This document shows positions 1 through 8,578 of a stretch of 64,000 nt of DNA, in pieces. The position numbers and the translations under genes are program-made. Position 1 is the stretch's first letter. Each line of letters begins with the position of its first letter. The stretch spans positions 434,001 to 498,000 of the forward strand of contig NZ_JBGUAZ010000002.1 in assembly GCF_041821085.1 (NCBI RefSeq), in the 5' to 3' direction. Origin of the DNA: Natrinema sp. HArc-T2. GTDB lineage: Archaea > Halobacteriota > Halobacteria > Halobacteriales > Natrialbaceae. The notes beneath the pieces are model-generated. The model was not told the origin of the DNA, made no database searches, and worked only from the letters and a program-made list of their open reading frames with translations.

Positions 1-44
1 GTAGTACGCGCAGATGCACCCCGCGGTGCTGGAGGGCCCAATAG

Positions 45-683
45 ATGGGACTGTTCACAGAACTCAAAGATAGTATCTCTCGGGTGACGGATCGCCTGTT
101 TTCGGAACAGGAGCCCAAACGAATCGGTATCTACGGTCCGCCGAACGCCGGCAAGACCACGCTCGCAAACCGAATTGCACGCGATTGGACGGGTGATGCC
201 ATCGGTGCGGAGAGTCACATCCCCCACGAGACGCGTCGCGCACGTCGGAAAGAAAACGTCGAAATCGAACGCAACGGCAAGACGGTGACGATCGACATCG
301 TCGACACGCCCGGTGTGACGACCAAGGTCGACTACGAGGAGTTCACGGACGAGCTCGGGGAGGAGGATGCGATTCGTCGCTCCCGTGAAGCGACCGAAGG
401 CGTCGCCGAGGCGATGCACTGGCTGCGCGAAGACGTCGACGGCGTTATCTACGTGCTGGACAGCGCCGAAGACCCGATCACGCAGGTCAACACGATGTTG
501 ATCGGCATCATCGAGTCCCGCGATCTCCCGGTTCTCATCTTCGCGAACAAGACTGACCTCGAGGACTCGAGTGTCAAGCGGATCGAGGACGCCTTCCCAC
601 AGCACACGACCGTGCCGCTCTCTGCGAAAGAAGGCGACAACATGGACGAAGTGTACGACAAGATCGCGGAGTTCTTCGGGTGA
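45..683 (+). CDS. oapA: Era-like GTP-binding protein (origin-associated OapA type)
   Basis: A 212-residue small GTPase of the Era/Der type. The P-loop GPPNAGKTT lies at about residues 31-39, the G3 motif DTPG near residue 87, and the G4 motif NKTD near residue 167, so nucleotide binding looks intact. Haloarchaeal homologues sit next to the main replication origin and are called OapA; the exact cellular role is unsettled, and the family is not known to be a replication enzyme itself. It overlaps the next gene region tightly (stop at 683, next ATG at 689), which supports a three-gene operon with 689-1090 and 1090-2004. Only 44 bases precede it, so the promoter and any origin repeats are outside the window. 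Confidence 0.88.
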   Translation: MGLFTELKDSISRVTDRLFSEQEPKRIGIYGPPNAGKTTLANRIARDWTGDAIGAESHIPHETRRARRKENVEIERNGKTVTIDIVDTPGVTTKVDYEEFTDELGEEDAIRRSREATEGVAEAMHWLREDVDGVIYVLDSAEDPITQVNTMLIGIIESRDLPVLIFANKTDLEDSSVKRIEDAFPQHTTVPLSAKEGDNMDEVYDKIAEFFG

Positions 684-688
684 TACCA

Positions 689-1090
689 ATGCCGAAGGCA
701 ACCAATGCAGACGATTCGGAACCGTCCGACGGCGTCCAGATCGATCTGATCAGCGGCGAACGCATGGATGGGATGGCCACGATGGAAAAGATCAGAATGA
801 TCTTGGATGGCGTCCACGACGGGAACATCGTCATCTTAGAAGAGGGGCTGACCCCGGACGAGGAGAGCCGACTCATCGAGGTGACGATGGCCGAAATCAG
901 CCCCGACGAGTTCAACGGGATCGAGATCGAGACCTATCCCAAGTCCGAGGCCAGCGACTCGTCGCTACTCGGCCGCATCATGGGTAACGACAAGGTGGAG
1001 ACGAAGCTCACCGTGATCGGACCGGCCAATCAGATCGAGACGCTCCACAAGGACGAAACGCTCATCAGTGCACTCGTGTCCCGTAACTAA
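689..1090 (+). CDS. oapB: DUF2073 protein (OapB/ArvB family)
   Basis: A 133-residue protein beginning MPKATNADDSE, followed by a compact region starting at about residue 19 (VQIDLISGERMDGM). It matches the DUF2073 family that follows the OapA-type GTPase in haloarchaea. An upstream in-frame GTG at 680 overlaps the previous stop, but the ATG at 689 is preferred because it leaves the usual short acidic tail. The stop codon overlaps the start of the zinc-ribbon gene (TAATG), so the three genes are probably translationally coupled. Biochemical function is unknown; the genomic link with the origin is the only firm clue. Confidence 0.85.
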   Translation: MPKATNADDSEPSDGVQIDLISGERMDGMATMEKIRMILDGVHDGNIVILEEGLTPDEESRLIEVTMAEISPDEFNGIEIETYPKSEASDSSLLGRIMGNDKVETKLTVIGPANQIETLHKDETLISALVSRN

Positions 1091-2004
1091 TGCCTCATCA
1101 GTGTACGAATTGTGGCCGAACGTTCGCTGACGGCTCCAAGGAGATGCTCTCGGGCTGTCCCGACTGTGGCGGGAACAAGTTTCAGTTCGCCCCCAAGACT
1201 GCAGCCACACCTGACTCGTCCGACGGAGCTGGTGACGCAGAATCTGCCGACAGGGGATCGACAGACTCGGACAGTGTCGCGAGCCGTGCCACAGAGACCG
1301 TCCGCGAGTGGATCACCGGAGGCGACGATCCGGCGGACGGTCGGGACCGACCGCCCGCCGAACCTGCCGCCCAGTCCAGTCCCGACGACTCGAGCACAGC
1401 GATGCACTCGGAGCGCTCGTGGCCCTCGAGCGGGGAGGCTACGACCGAGGCTGATGACGTAACCGACGAGGAGTTCGCCGAGTGGCCCGAGACGGCGCGG
1501 CGACCCGAAAACCGAACTGGCACAGCGACCGCGACGAGTGATGGATCCAATGACGATGACGATGACAGCGAGCGCTCGCGCCAGCGCTCGGTCGGGCCGA
1601 CGACGACGCTTGCGGACGGCGAGAATTCGGCACAGGCCGACGCCCGCAGCGAAGTCGTTCCGGAAGATGACTTGCCCGCTCACGATGGGGCCGCTGTCTC
1701 CGAACCTCACCGTCGTGCCGATACTGGCGAGCTGTCCGATTCCCCGGCAGCCGGAGGCGATCAACCGCCAGAACACGGTCGCGTCGTCAGCGAACCGAGT
1801 GGGGATCGTCCCTCGATCGAAGACCTTCGAGAGGAACTCAACGAACAGTTCGAGAGCATCAAGATCGTTCGACCGGGCCAGTACGAACTCAACTTGATGG
1901 AACTCTACAACCGCGAGGAGTACATTATCTCCCTTCAGGAGGATGGCCGATACGTCATCGATGTCCCTGATTCCTGGCGCGACGGTGGCGACAGCGACGA
2001 GTGA
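1090..2004 (+). CDS. oapC: OapC/ArvC family zinc-ribbon protein
   Basis: A 304-residue protein with three visible parts. First is an N-terminal zinc ribbon with cysteine pairs at residues 5/8 and 23/26. A long low-complexity linker rich in D, E, S, T and R runs from about residue 40 to 235. A conserved C-terminal domain starts near residue 240 (IEDLREELNEQFESIKIV) and ends WRDGGDSDE. This layout is that of the third gene of the origin-adjacent oap operon. The linker is probably disordered and varies among species. The start overlaps the stop of the DUF2073 gene. Function is unknown; zinc binding is inferred from the cysteines. Confidence 0.85.
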   Translation: MPHQCTNCGRTFADGSKEMLSGCPDCGGNKFQFAPKTAATPDSSDGAGDAESADRGSTDSDSVASRATETVREWITGGDDPADGRDRPPAEPAAQSSPDDSSTAMHSERSWPSSGEATTEADDVTDEEFAEWPETARRPENRTGTATATSDGSNDDDDDSERSRQRSVGPTTTLADGENSAQADARSEVVPEDDLPAHDGAAVSEPHRRADTGELSDSPAAGGDQPPEHGRVVSEPSGDRPSIEDLREELNEQFESIKIVRPGQYELNLMELYNREEYIISLQEDGRYVIDVPDSWRDGGDSDE

Positions 2005-2096
2005 TCGACGCGGAGAAACGCCGGTGTTCGGGACCGCCGTCGGTCATCGACCGTCGGCGACAGTCCTCATACTCGAGCCCTCTGAGCCGCTCTCAC

Positions 2097-2182
2097 CTAT
2101 AGTACCAACTGAAACTGGTAACACACTGATCGCACAGCCATCGTGTGAGCAGGTGTGCACTGACGGTCAGTGGCTACGATAG
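2097..2182. mobile_element. MITE-like element, copy 1 (86 bp)
   Basis: The element begins CTATAGTACCAACTGA and ends TCAGTGGCTACGATAG. The two ends form imperfect terminal inverted repeats of about 16 bp. The last 30 bases match copy 2 at 17166-17292 almost exactly (one mismatch). It lies between the oap operon and the next gene and has no coding capacity. No clear target-site duplication is visible. Confidence 0.6.
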
Positions 2183-2314
2183 CTCTAAACCGGTGGCGAT
2201 GGTGTGATGCGGCTGCTCGAGTCACGGCAATTCGACCAGAACGCGGGGACGAGCCGGTCGAGATGGCGGACGGAGACAGATGGATTTAAGCAATGGCGAT
2301 ACGAGACGGCACAT

Positions 2315-2404
2315 ATGAGCACTGCAACCAAGGTTGTTCTTTCCACGGTCGCCGCATCGGCACTGCTGTCGATTCTGCTCGTTTTCCAGACGGCGCTCGC
2401 CTGA
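2315..2404 (+). CDS. 29-residue single-pass membrane miniprotein
   Basis: A very short gene, MSTATKVVLST through VFQTALA, with almost the whole peptide a single hydrophobic segment. Its stop overlaps the start of the next gene (TGATG at 2402-2406), which suggests translational coupling. A TTTAAG box at 2285-2290 lies about 25-30 bases before the ATG, the usual spacing for a leaderless haloarchaeal transcript. A longer reading frame in another phase covers the same bases, but its N-terminal part lacks haloarchaeal composition. Function is unknown; a small membrane peptide is the most that can be said. Confidence 0.6.
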   Translation: MSTATKVVLSTVAASALLSILLVFQTALA

Positions 2405-3189
2405 TGTTCGAGGCTCGTGCGCTCCCGGATCGGCTCGCGTCGGTCCGTGACGCTCACGCACCGGGCGTTCGAGTTCTCGACTGCGAGCGTGACTTCGAAA
2501 CCCTTCCACCAGCGCTCGCTGAGGATCTGGGCTTACTCGTCGACAGCCTTGAGCCGGCTAGTTATCCAGCCGCCTGGCTACCCGAGGACGCACCGACGCT
2601 GCTCGCTCGCTACGCGAGTTCGGATTTCACGGTCGGAATGCCGGGCGACGGCAGCGTCGCCTGGACCCGGCAGACGGAGCCGCCGGTCGTGGTGGTCAAA
2701 CCCAGAGTCGAGGGCTCGCCCGAATCGTTCGTCGACTTTTTGCTCGCCGAGGCGTTCGTCCAGCTCGGGCTCGAGGTGCCCGAACACTTCATCGGCTTCT
2801 TCGAGGACTCGTATCGCGACCTCGATCGCGCGGTGCCACTCGACCCGAACGGCACCTATCAGGTCGCCGCCGCGCTGTACGACGGCTGGGTCGGCCTCCA
2901 GACTCGGGAGGTCTTTGCGGACTGGCATGACGACCATCCGGCTCTCGCCGACGCCTGGCAGGATGCGGGGACGCGACTTGAGGATCGGGTCGCGGGGCTG
3001 CCGCGGGCGGTCGCTCGCGGCGAGACGGATTTCGCGGACGCGACCGAGCTGGCATGTGCCGCGATCAAGCACGCGATCGAACTGCCGGCCCCCTTTGCCG
3101 CACTCGATACGGACGCCTACCGAGACCACGGCCCGGCGTACGCGATCCGGTGGGCCGAGAAGACGTTCGACTCGCTCGCAGACGAGTAG
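2404..3189 (+). CDS. conserved haloarchaeal protein (DUF7089-like)
   Basis: A 261-residue soluble acidic protein beginning MFEARALPDRLASV. An upstream extension to 2293 is possible in the same frame, but it runs through the promoter and the 29-residue gene, so the ATG at 2404 is preferred. There are no signal peptides or membrane segments and no motif I recognise. The order with the divergent or convergent RecA-fold-like gene at 3270-3848 is common in haloarchaea, where the two are listed as adjacent DUF families. The family number is from memory and less certain than the gene call. Confidence 0.7.
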   Translation: MFEARALPDRLASVRDAHAPGVRVLDCERDFETLPPALAEDLGLLVDSLEPASYPAAWLPEDAPTLLARYASSDFTVGMPGDGSVAWTRQTEPPVVVVKPRVEGSPESFVDFLLAEAFVQLGLEVPEHFIGFFEDSYRDLDRAVPLDPNGTYQVAAALYDGWVGLQTREVFADWHDDHPALADAWQDAGTRLEDRVAGLPRAVARGETDFADATELACAAIKHAIELPAPFAALDTDAYRDHGPAYAIRWAEKTFDSLADE

Positions 3190-3269
3190 CATTTCCCCTC
3201 GGTTCGAGTGTCGCGATACCAAGCCGTCTCTCGAGCGTGCGTGATATCGGACGCGACTGTACCTCGCGG

Positions 3270-3848
3270 TTAGAACTCGGCGTCGATGCTGCCGTCCTCG
3301 TCTAAGTCGATGATGCCGTCGAACAGCCCGCGGAACTCGTCGACGACCGCGTCGTCGTGTGGTTCCTCCGAGAGATGGAAGAGACCGACTGCGTCGTGGT
3401 CTTCGAGCAGTGCGAGGATTCGTTCGACGGCCTCGAGGGCCCGCTCGTCGCCGGCGTAGTAGGCGAGTTCGGTAACGGAATCGAAGCTGATGCGGACTTT
3501 CCCCTCGTGGTTGTCGAGGAAGGCGTCGATCTGAGCGACGATGCCGTCGATGTCGTCCGGGGCGGCCACGTAGTGGACGGTGTCGGACGAGCGCCGGGAG
3601 TAGCCACGTTCGATGCTCAGCGTATCGAGAATTTCGGCACACTCCTCGTCGACGTCGTAGTACTCGAGTTTCTGTCTAACTTCGCGAGCAGTGGTTCGCG
3701 TCGAAACGACGAGGAAGTGGTCGGTGTCGGCTTTGAGGAAGTCGGTATCGATACGGTCAGTTTCGCCGGTGCTTGGATGCAAGAGGAGGACGCCGGTCCC
3801 ACCCGGTACCGTCTCCGGTGTCCCGTTTATCTCGAGCGTGTAATCCAT
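3270..3848 (-). CDS. conserved haloarchaeal protein (DUF7090-like, RecA/HTR-like fold)
   Basis: A 192-residue protein starting MDYTLEINGTPETVPGGTGVLLLHP. The early GGTGVLLLHP stretch resembles a degenerate P-loop of the KaiC/RecA-like family but lacks the GKT/S residues, so ATP binding is doubtful. The middle (HYVAAPDDIDGIVAQIDAFL) and the ISFDSVTELAYY segment fit a RecA-like core strand. The frame is open to 3995, but the first 49 codons lack the acidic composition of a haloarchaeal protein and run into a promoter region, so the start at 3848 is chosen. It converges with the upstream gene across 80 bases. Function is unknown. Confidence 0.75.
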   Translation of the reverse strand: MDYTLEINGTPETVPGGTGVLLLHPSTGETDRIDTDFLKADTDHFLVVSTRTTAREVRQKLEYYDVDEECAEILDTLSIERGYSRRSSDTVHYVAAPDDIDGIVAQIDAFLDNHEGKVRISFDSVTELAYYAGDERALEAVERILALLEDHDAVGLFHLSEEPHDDAVVDEFRGLFDGIIDLDEDGSIDAEF

Positions 3849-4031
3849 ACTGGCGTGAACAACTTTCGGCACTCCCTTAAGCGTGCGGATGTCTCTCGGG
3901 ATGAAACTCGACTCCGGAAATCGGAGGAAGGGTCCAAAACTGGCGAGTGGTGGGACAGTGTGGCTCACCGAGGATCGCGAACTCCAGATGCCCACGGAGT
4001 TCGATCACCGACGACCCTTCACTCTCTAGGA

Positions 4032-4047
4032 TTTAGGCCAGCCTAAA
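4032..4047. promoter_or_regulatory. DtxR/Idr-type palindrome
   Basis: TTTAGGCCAGCCTAAA has perfect 7-base arms (TTTAGGC and GCCTAAA) around CA. TTAGGC/GCCTAA-type dyads are bound by DtxR-family metal regulators, and related sites precede iron genes in haloarchaea. It lies in a 344-base gap between the divergent genes at 3848 and 4193. No iron-uptake gene is adjacent, so its target is unclear. Confidence 0.5.
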
Positions 4048-4192
4048 GTATCTGTCGATGGTTCCCATAGCAGTGAGCGCGCCTCACAAGGTCTCGTTGC
4101 ATACCGGCTGCCGACCGCGACCCCGAGCGACGCCACAGCGTCCCGGATCGTCATGCGAACGCGTTTATCCCTGCGTCTCCCATCGCCCCGAT

Positions 4193-4873
4193 ATGAGCGT
4201 ACGCGAGGAGTTCGACGACTGGGCAACGAGCGGTCGTGACAAAGGAATGGAAGAGAGACACTGGCACACCGCAAAACATGCGCTCGCGCGGATGCCCGTC
4301 GAACCGGGTGAGACCGTCCTCGATCTCGGCTGCGGGAGCGGCTACGCCGGTCGCGCACTCCGCGATACCAAGGGCGCTGGTCGCGTCTACGGCCTCGATG
4401 GCGCACCCGAAATGGCCCGCAACGCGGCCAGTTACACTGACGACGCGAACGTCGGCTTCCTCGTCGGTGACTTCGACGCGCTGCCCTTCGCCGACGACTC
4501 GATCGATCACGTCTGGTCGATGGAGGCCTTCTACTACGCCGCGGACCCACACCACACCCTCGAGGAACTCGCTCGAATCCTCCGTCCCGGCGGCACCTTC
4601 TACTGTGCGGTCAATTACTACGAGGAGAACGTCCACTCCCACGAGTGGCAAGAGTTCATCGACATCGAGATGACTCGCTGGGATCGCGACGAGTACCGCG
4701 CGGCCTTCCGCGAGGCGGGCCTGCACGTCGCCGAACAGGACAACGTTCCCGATCGCGAGATCACGATCCCCGACAACGACGAGTTCCCACTCGAGGACTG
4801 GGACACCCGCGAGGCGATGGTTGAGCGCTACCGCGAGTTCGGCACACTGTTGACCGTCGGTGTTGCTCCCTGA
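4193..4873 (+). CDS. class I SAM-dependent methyltransferase
   Basis: A 226-residue methyltransferase of the UbiE/Methyltransf_11 type. Motif I is VLDLGCGSGYAGR at about residues 42-54, followed by the acidic residue after strand 2 in YGLDGAPEMA, and motif II around LVGDFDALPFADDSIDHVWS. These are the SAM-binding and class-defining motifs. The substrate cannot be read from the sequence. The frame is open to 4058, but a GTTTATCC box at 4162-4169 about 25-30 bases before the ATG at 4193 supports the shorter start (MSVREEFDDW). The gene stands alone, with no cofactor pathway genes next to it. Confidence 0.85.
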   Translation: MSVREEFDDWATSGRDKGMEERHWHTAKHALARMPVEPGETVLDLGCGSGYAGRALRDTKGAGRVYGLDGAPEMARNAASYTDDANVGFLVGDFDALPFADDSIDHVWSMEAFYYAADPHHTLEELARILRPGGTFYCAVNYYEENVHSHEWQEFIDIEMTRWDRDEYRAAFREAGLHVAEQDNVPDREITIPDNDEFPLEDWDTREAMVERYREFGTLLTVGVAP

Positions 4874-5034
4874 CCGCTCCGAACCCCCTCATTTCCACTC
4901 GAGTCTCTGATTCCTGTCGTACAGCCCCAAACACGGTCGGTGACTCGAGTCGAAACACCCCTCTTGAGAGAACCTCTCACATCCGGATCGCTCTCGAGCG
5001 CAGGGGACGATACGGACCGCAACTTTCGAGCGTA

Positions 5035-5601
5035 CTATTCGTACCGTTCGCCTGCCGGAATCGTGATCTCGAGCCAGTTCTCTTCTGGCGGCAGCGGACA
5101 GTCGAACGTCTCGCTGTAGGCACAGAACGGCGAGTACGCGAGGTTGAAGTCGACGACGAGTTCGTCACCGTCTTCGAGGTCGCGCTCCGCCTCGAGTTCC
5201 ATGTAGCGACCGCCCTGATAGGTCTGCTGGCCCGTGGTTTTGTCCCGGAACGGGACGAACAGCGGCTCCGCGTTCGGACTCTCCTGCTGGTAGGCCGCGA
5301 GTTCGAACGTGCCGTCCTCGAGATCCTCAGCTTCACGGTCGAGGTCGAACTCGAGCGTCGCGACGCGAAGATAGCGCACCTCTCTCCCTGCGGTGGACTC
5401 CATCAAGACCACCTCGGGGTCGTCGTGGACCGTCGCGGTCGCCGTCACGCGGTAGGTCGGATCAGGGTCGAAGTACTCGAGGCCGTCGAACTCGTCGCGT
5501 TCCTCGGGCGGGATCGGCGACTGTGGATGGGTCGCAAAGAAGTCGTCTTTCTCGGCACGTTTCGACTCGAGTTCCGCGCGCCAGCGATCGACATCGTCCA
5601 T
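5035..5601 (-). CDS. DUF1684 domain-containing protein
   Basis: A 188-residue protein of the DUF1684 family. It starts MDDVDRWRAELESKRAEKDDFFATHPQSP. The W, the K and the following FF with HPxSP are typical of the family N-terminus. Near the C-terminus, DFNLAYSPFCAYSETFDCPLPPEENWL matches the conserved family signature (NPYCAY...CPLPPxEN). No enzymatic activity is established for this family. There is no signal peptide, so it is probably cytoplasmic. It sits alone on the minus strand between the methyltransferase and a membrane protein. Confidence 0.82.
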   Translation of the reverse strand: MDDVDRWRAELESKRAEKDDFFATHPQSPIPPEERDEFDGLEYFDPDPTYRVTATATVHDDPEVVLMESTAGREVRYLRVATLEFDLDREAEDLEDGTFELAAYQQESPNAEPLFVPFRDKTTGQQTYQGGRYMELEAERDLEDGDELVVDFNLAYSPFCAYSETFDCPLPPEENWLEITIPAGERYE

Positions 5602-5705
5602 ACATCCGATTCGAGTGCGCGGTAGGAATGGGTTGTGTTTGTCGTCGCGTACACGCGACGACGCAGATCGGTGGATCGCGTGCGGATCCGTCCCCGTGCG
5701 ATGTG

Positions 5706-6416
5706 TTAGAAGAACTCTTCGTCGAAGTAGATCACTGCAGCGGCAGCGATGCCGGCTGGAATGCCGACGAGGGCCGAGTTCACCACGGTGTTCCCGATGT
5801 TGATCGAGCCGAGATCCATCCCCTGGACCATTTCGGCTTCGGTACTCGCACCGGACGCACCGTCAAGCGAGTTGGCAGCTGACATCACGTCACCGGCAGA
5901 CGGCGTAACCATCGACGCGATGATGACGACGATGAACGTAAACGCGACCGTCCCAACAGCTACCCCGACACCGGCGGCTCCCATTTTCGCCTGTTTCGTG
6001 TCGTCCATTTTGAAGGCGACGAGAAAACCGAACAGCGGTGCCATCAGAAACGCCAGGAAGATTGCCAGCTCGTTTGCCATGTAGGCAATCGTCAGCTGGT
6101 GCGTTGCCGCGAGGGTTTCCTCGACGCCGCTCGTTCCCGAGAACTCGCTGACGATTCCAGGCAGCAGCGATCGACCGCCGATCTGTGCAACCAGATACAC
6201 GCCAAGTCCGAGGAGAGCCCCCATCGCACCCATCAGACCGGCGATCCCTCGAATGAACTGTTGTGGACCCGGTCGCTGGACGGCGTCCGTGATCGACTCC
6301 TCGGCACCCGGCGCGGGTGCCTGTCCCCGCTTCGATTGGGTCGTCTCCCGCGACTCGTACCGTTGTTCAGTTCCGCTATTATCTTCGCTACTCTGACTTT
6401 CAGTTCCTTCAACCAT
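5706..6416 (-). CDS. haloarchaeal membrane protein, about four TM segments
   Basis: A 236-residue protein with an acidic, serine-rich N-terminal tail of about 45 residues, then hydrophobic segments near residues 55-80, 108-132, 145-170 and 210-230. Between the third and fourth is a likely exposed loop (TPSAGDVMSAANSLDGASG). I do not recognise the family. It is divergent from the ABC-2 permease at 6607, sharing a 190-base promoter region, so co-regulation with that exporter is possible but not shown. Confidence 0.68.
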   Translation of the reverse strand: MVEGTESQSSEDNSGTEQRYESRETTQSKRGQAPAPGAEESITDAVQRPGPQQFIRGIAGLMGAMGALLGLGVYLVAQIGGRSLLPGIVSEFSGTSGVEETLAATHQLTIAYMANELAIFLAFLMAPLFGFLVAFKMDDTKQAKMGAAGVGVAVGTVAFTFIVVIIASMVTPSAGDVMSAANSLDGASGASTEAEMVQGMDLGSINIGNTVVNSALVGIPAGIAAAAVIYFDEEFF

Positions 6417-6481
6417 ATCGTGTCATGTCTATTGGAGCTACAAGTAGTCTATGGCCTCAAGTTTCGAGTGCGCCGGAATCC

Positions 6482-6503
6482 ACTGACGGGAGTCAGTATG
6501 ACA
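6482..6503. repeat. 22-bp dyad repeat, copy 1
   Basis: The pattern is ACTGAC-GGGA-GTCAGT followed by ATGACA. The same arrangement with a different 4-base centre occurs at 36852-36873. It lies between two divergent genes here and between two convergent genes at the other site. Confidence 0.4.
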
Positions 6504-6606
6504 CGACACGAGTGCCGGATGCTGACCGCCGGACCTGCCACGCCGTCTTCGATGGTCGCCGATCGAGTCGCAAAATCAATATATCCGTGAACTAATACCT
6601 GCAGCA

Positions 6607-7674
6607 ATGGATCTGGGGGCGTTTTTCAAGAAGGAGTGGTTCCAGTTTCGCCGAAACATCGGCGTCATCTTGATCGTGCTTGTTCTGCTACCGGGGGCGG
6701 CCGCGATGGGGACTGCGGCGTTTCAACAGACGATCCCCGAAGACGTTCCGATCGGTATCGCAGCCCAAGACGAGACTGTTGCCGAGACGGACATGGCGAC
6801 GATTCAGGCCGGGACGGCACTGTACGCGTCGCCGAGCCGATACGATTCTCGAGCGGCAGCCGAGAAGGCACTCGAACGCGAGGACGTGTATCTGGTGCTT
6901 TTGGTCCCGAACGACACGTTCGAAGAGAGGGCAGATGCAAACATCACGATGATCTCCGATCAGCGTCTGGCACCGTTCCGCGAAGCGTCGAACTACACGG
7001 CCAGCGTGTTGGACTATCAGTTGGATGAGCAGCTGCCATCCGACGTGACCGTCACTCACGAACGGATCGGCGTCCAACACTCGCTGTCGGAGTATCTCAT
7101 CCCGACGGCACTGTTGCTCGTGGTGGTCCTGTACGCGTTCGTTTACTTCCCGTTCGAACTGTACCGGGAGCGGGACGTGTTCGAACGTGTCGAACTCCAG
7201 TCCCGGATCGAGACTGCCGTTCTCGCGAAAATCGCGTTTCACTCGCTTTTGCTCATCATCCCGCTGACCGTGTTCCAACTGGTCAGTCTCTCTGCCGGGT
7301 ACCGACTGTCACATTTCAACCCCTACACGATCGCGGTGATCGCCGTGACTTTCGTCTATCTCACGTCGATCGGGGGCCTGATCATGTTCCTGTCGAAACT
7401 GCGGCGGACTGGGATCTACCTCAATATCGGGGTCATGACCGGCATCCTCGCGCTCTCGAGTTTCGTCTTCCCGGTCGGCTTTTTCTCCTCGGTTCGCAAG
7501 ACGATCGCGCTGACGTTGCCAACCTATCACTCGATGGTGATGGTACGCAGTACGATGATGAAGGGGGTGTCACTTGCCCTGTTCAGTCCGCGGTTCGAAC
7601 TCCTCGTCGGCTTCACCGTCGTGATGGGGGTACTCTTACGAGCGAGCATCAACTACTATCGACGAGCGAAATAA
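6607..7674 (+). CDS. ABC-2 type transporter permease
   Basis: A 355-residue integral membrane protein of the ABC-2 exporter type. There is one N-terminal segment (about residues 18-38), a large extracytoplasmic domain of about 140 residues, and then five C-terminal segments beginning near residue 163 (YLIPTALLLVVVLYAFVYF). This one-plus-five layout is characteristic of NatB/YhgE-like permeases. Its partner ATPase starts 8 bases after the stop, so the two form an exporter operon. The substrate is unknown. A divergent membrane protein lies upstream and a secreted PKD protein downstream on the opposite strand, suggesting a cell-envelope role by context only. Confidence 0.82.
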   Translation: MDLGAFFKKEWFQFRRNIGVILIVLVLLPGAAAMGTAAFQQTIPEDVPIGIAAQDETVAETDMATIQAGTALYASPSRYDSRAAAEKALEREDVYLVLLVPNDTFEERADANITMISDQRLAPFREASNYTASVLDYQLDEQLPSDVTVTHERIGVQHSLSEYLIPTALLLVVVLYAFVYFPFELYRERDVFERVELQSRIETAVLAKIAFHSLLLIIPLTVFQLVSLSAGYRLSHFNPYTIAVIAVTFVYLTSIGGLIMFLSKLRRTGIYLNIGVMTGILALSSFVFPVGFFSSVRKTIALTLPTYHSMVMVRSTMMKGVSLALFSPRFELLVGFTVVMGVLLRASINYYRRAK

Positions 7675-7681
7675 TCACAGT

Positions 7682-8473
7682 ATGACATCTCAACGGGGCC
7701 GATCGGACAGCGACGACGGTGGAGCCAGCGACTACTACAGCCACGACATCGACCCGGCGCTCCTCGCGGAGAAACTCCCGGACGATGTCGCCCCGCTGAC
7801 GCTCCACGACGTGACGAAACGATACGGCGCGCTGGACGCGCTTCGTGACGTGACGTTCGAGGTAGCGCCCGGCGAATTTCACTGTCTGGCAGGGCCGAAC
7901 GGCTCGGGAAAGACGACTCTGGGAAAGATCGCGGCGGGACTGACACGACCGACGAGCGGGGAGGCGATCCTTCCGGAGCAGTCGGTCGGGTTCGGGTTTC
8001 AGGACCCGCGATTTTACCCGGACCTTACGGTACGGGAAAACGTCGCGGTGTTCTGCGAGACGGCAGCCGTCTCCCCCGAGAGCGAGTGGGTCACGGCGAT
8101 CCTCTCGACGCTTCGGCTGACGCAGGTCGACCAGCAGGCCGCTTCGGAACTGTCCGGCGGTTTCAAGAAGAAACTGGACCTGGCCATCGCGATGTTGGAT
8201 GCGCCGCCGTATCTGTGGCTGGACGAACCGTTGACCGACATCGACGACGTGTCCGTCCAACGGGTCGTCTCGCTGCTTGATCTGTACGCGAGTGCCGGCG
8301 GTGGCGTCGTCGTCTCGACGCACAACATGGCCGCGTTCGACGATGCGTTGACGCATCTGACCGCGTTCCTCGACGGCGATTCCTCCGATACCGCCGTGCT
8401 ATCAGACTCCGAGTCGCTGTCGACCGAGGCGTTGTATCAGACGCTGGTCGACGGATTGCGGTCGTCAGCTTGA
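7682..8473 (+). CDS. ABC transporter ATP-binding protein
   Basis: A 263-residue ATPase that powers the permease encoded just upstream. The Walker A motif GPNGSGKT is at residues 71-78, a Q-loop glutamine is near residue 107 (GFGFQDPRF), the signature LSGGFKKKL at about 157-165, Walker B YLWLDEP at about 177-183, and the H-loop histidine in VVSTHNMAAF near residue 219. All catalytic motifs are intact. About 35 acidic residues precede the ABC domain, longer than usual for the family. The start at 7682 is the only ATG close to the permease stop. Confidence 0.88.
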   Translation: MTSQRGRSDSDDGGASDYYSHDIDPALLAEKLPDDVAPLTLHDVTKRYGALDALRDVTFEVAPGEFHCLAGPNGSGKTTLGKIAAGLTRPTSGEAILPEQSVGFGFQDPRFYPDLTVRENVAVFCETAAVSPESEWVTAILSTLRLTQVDQQAASELSGGFKKKLDLAIAMLDAPPYLWLDEPLTDIDDVSVQRVVSLLDLYASAGGGVVVSTHNMAAFDDALTHLTAFLDGDSSDTAVLSDSESLSTEALYQTLVDGLRSSA

Positions 8474-8578
8474 GACAGATACCGGGCCGCTCGATGTCGA
8501 AACACGCGACTTTATCGGCGAACCGCTCAGAAAACCTGTTTGACTCGACAATGGGAGCAATTGCGTTTCCCAGTGGGA

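Noticed and set aside
1-44. Origin recognition box repeats before the first gene
   Set aside because: Too short; no GTTCCA/GAAAC-type element visible in these 44 bases.
4060-4192. N-terminal extension of the methyltransferase to 4058
   Set aside because: The region lacks acidic haloarchaeal composition, and a TTTAT box close to 4193 supports the short start.
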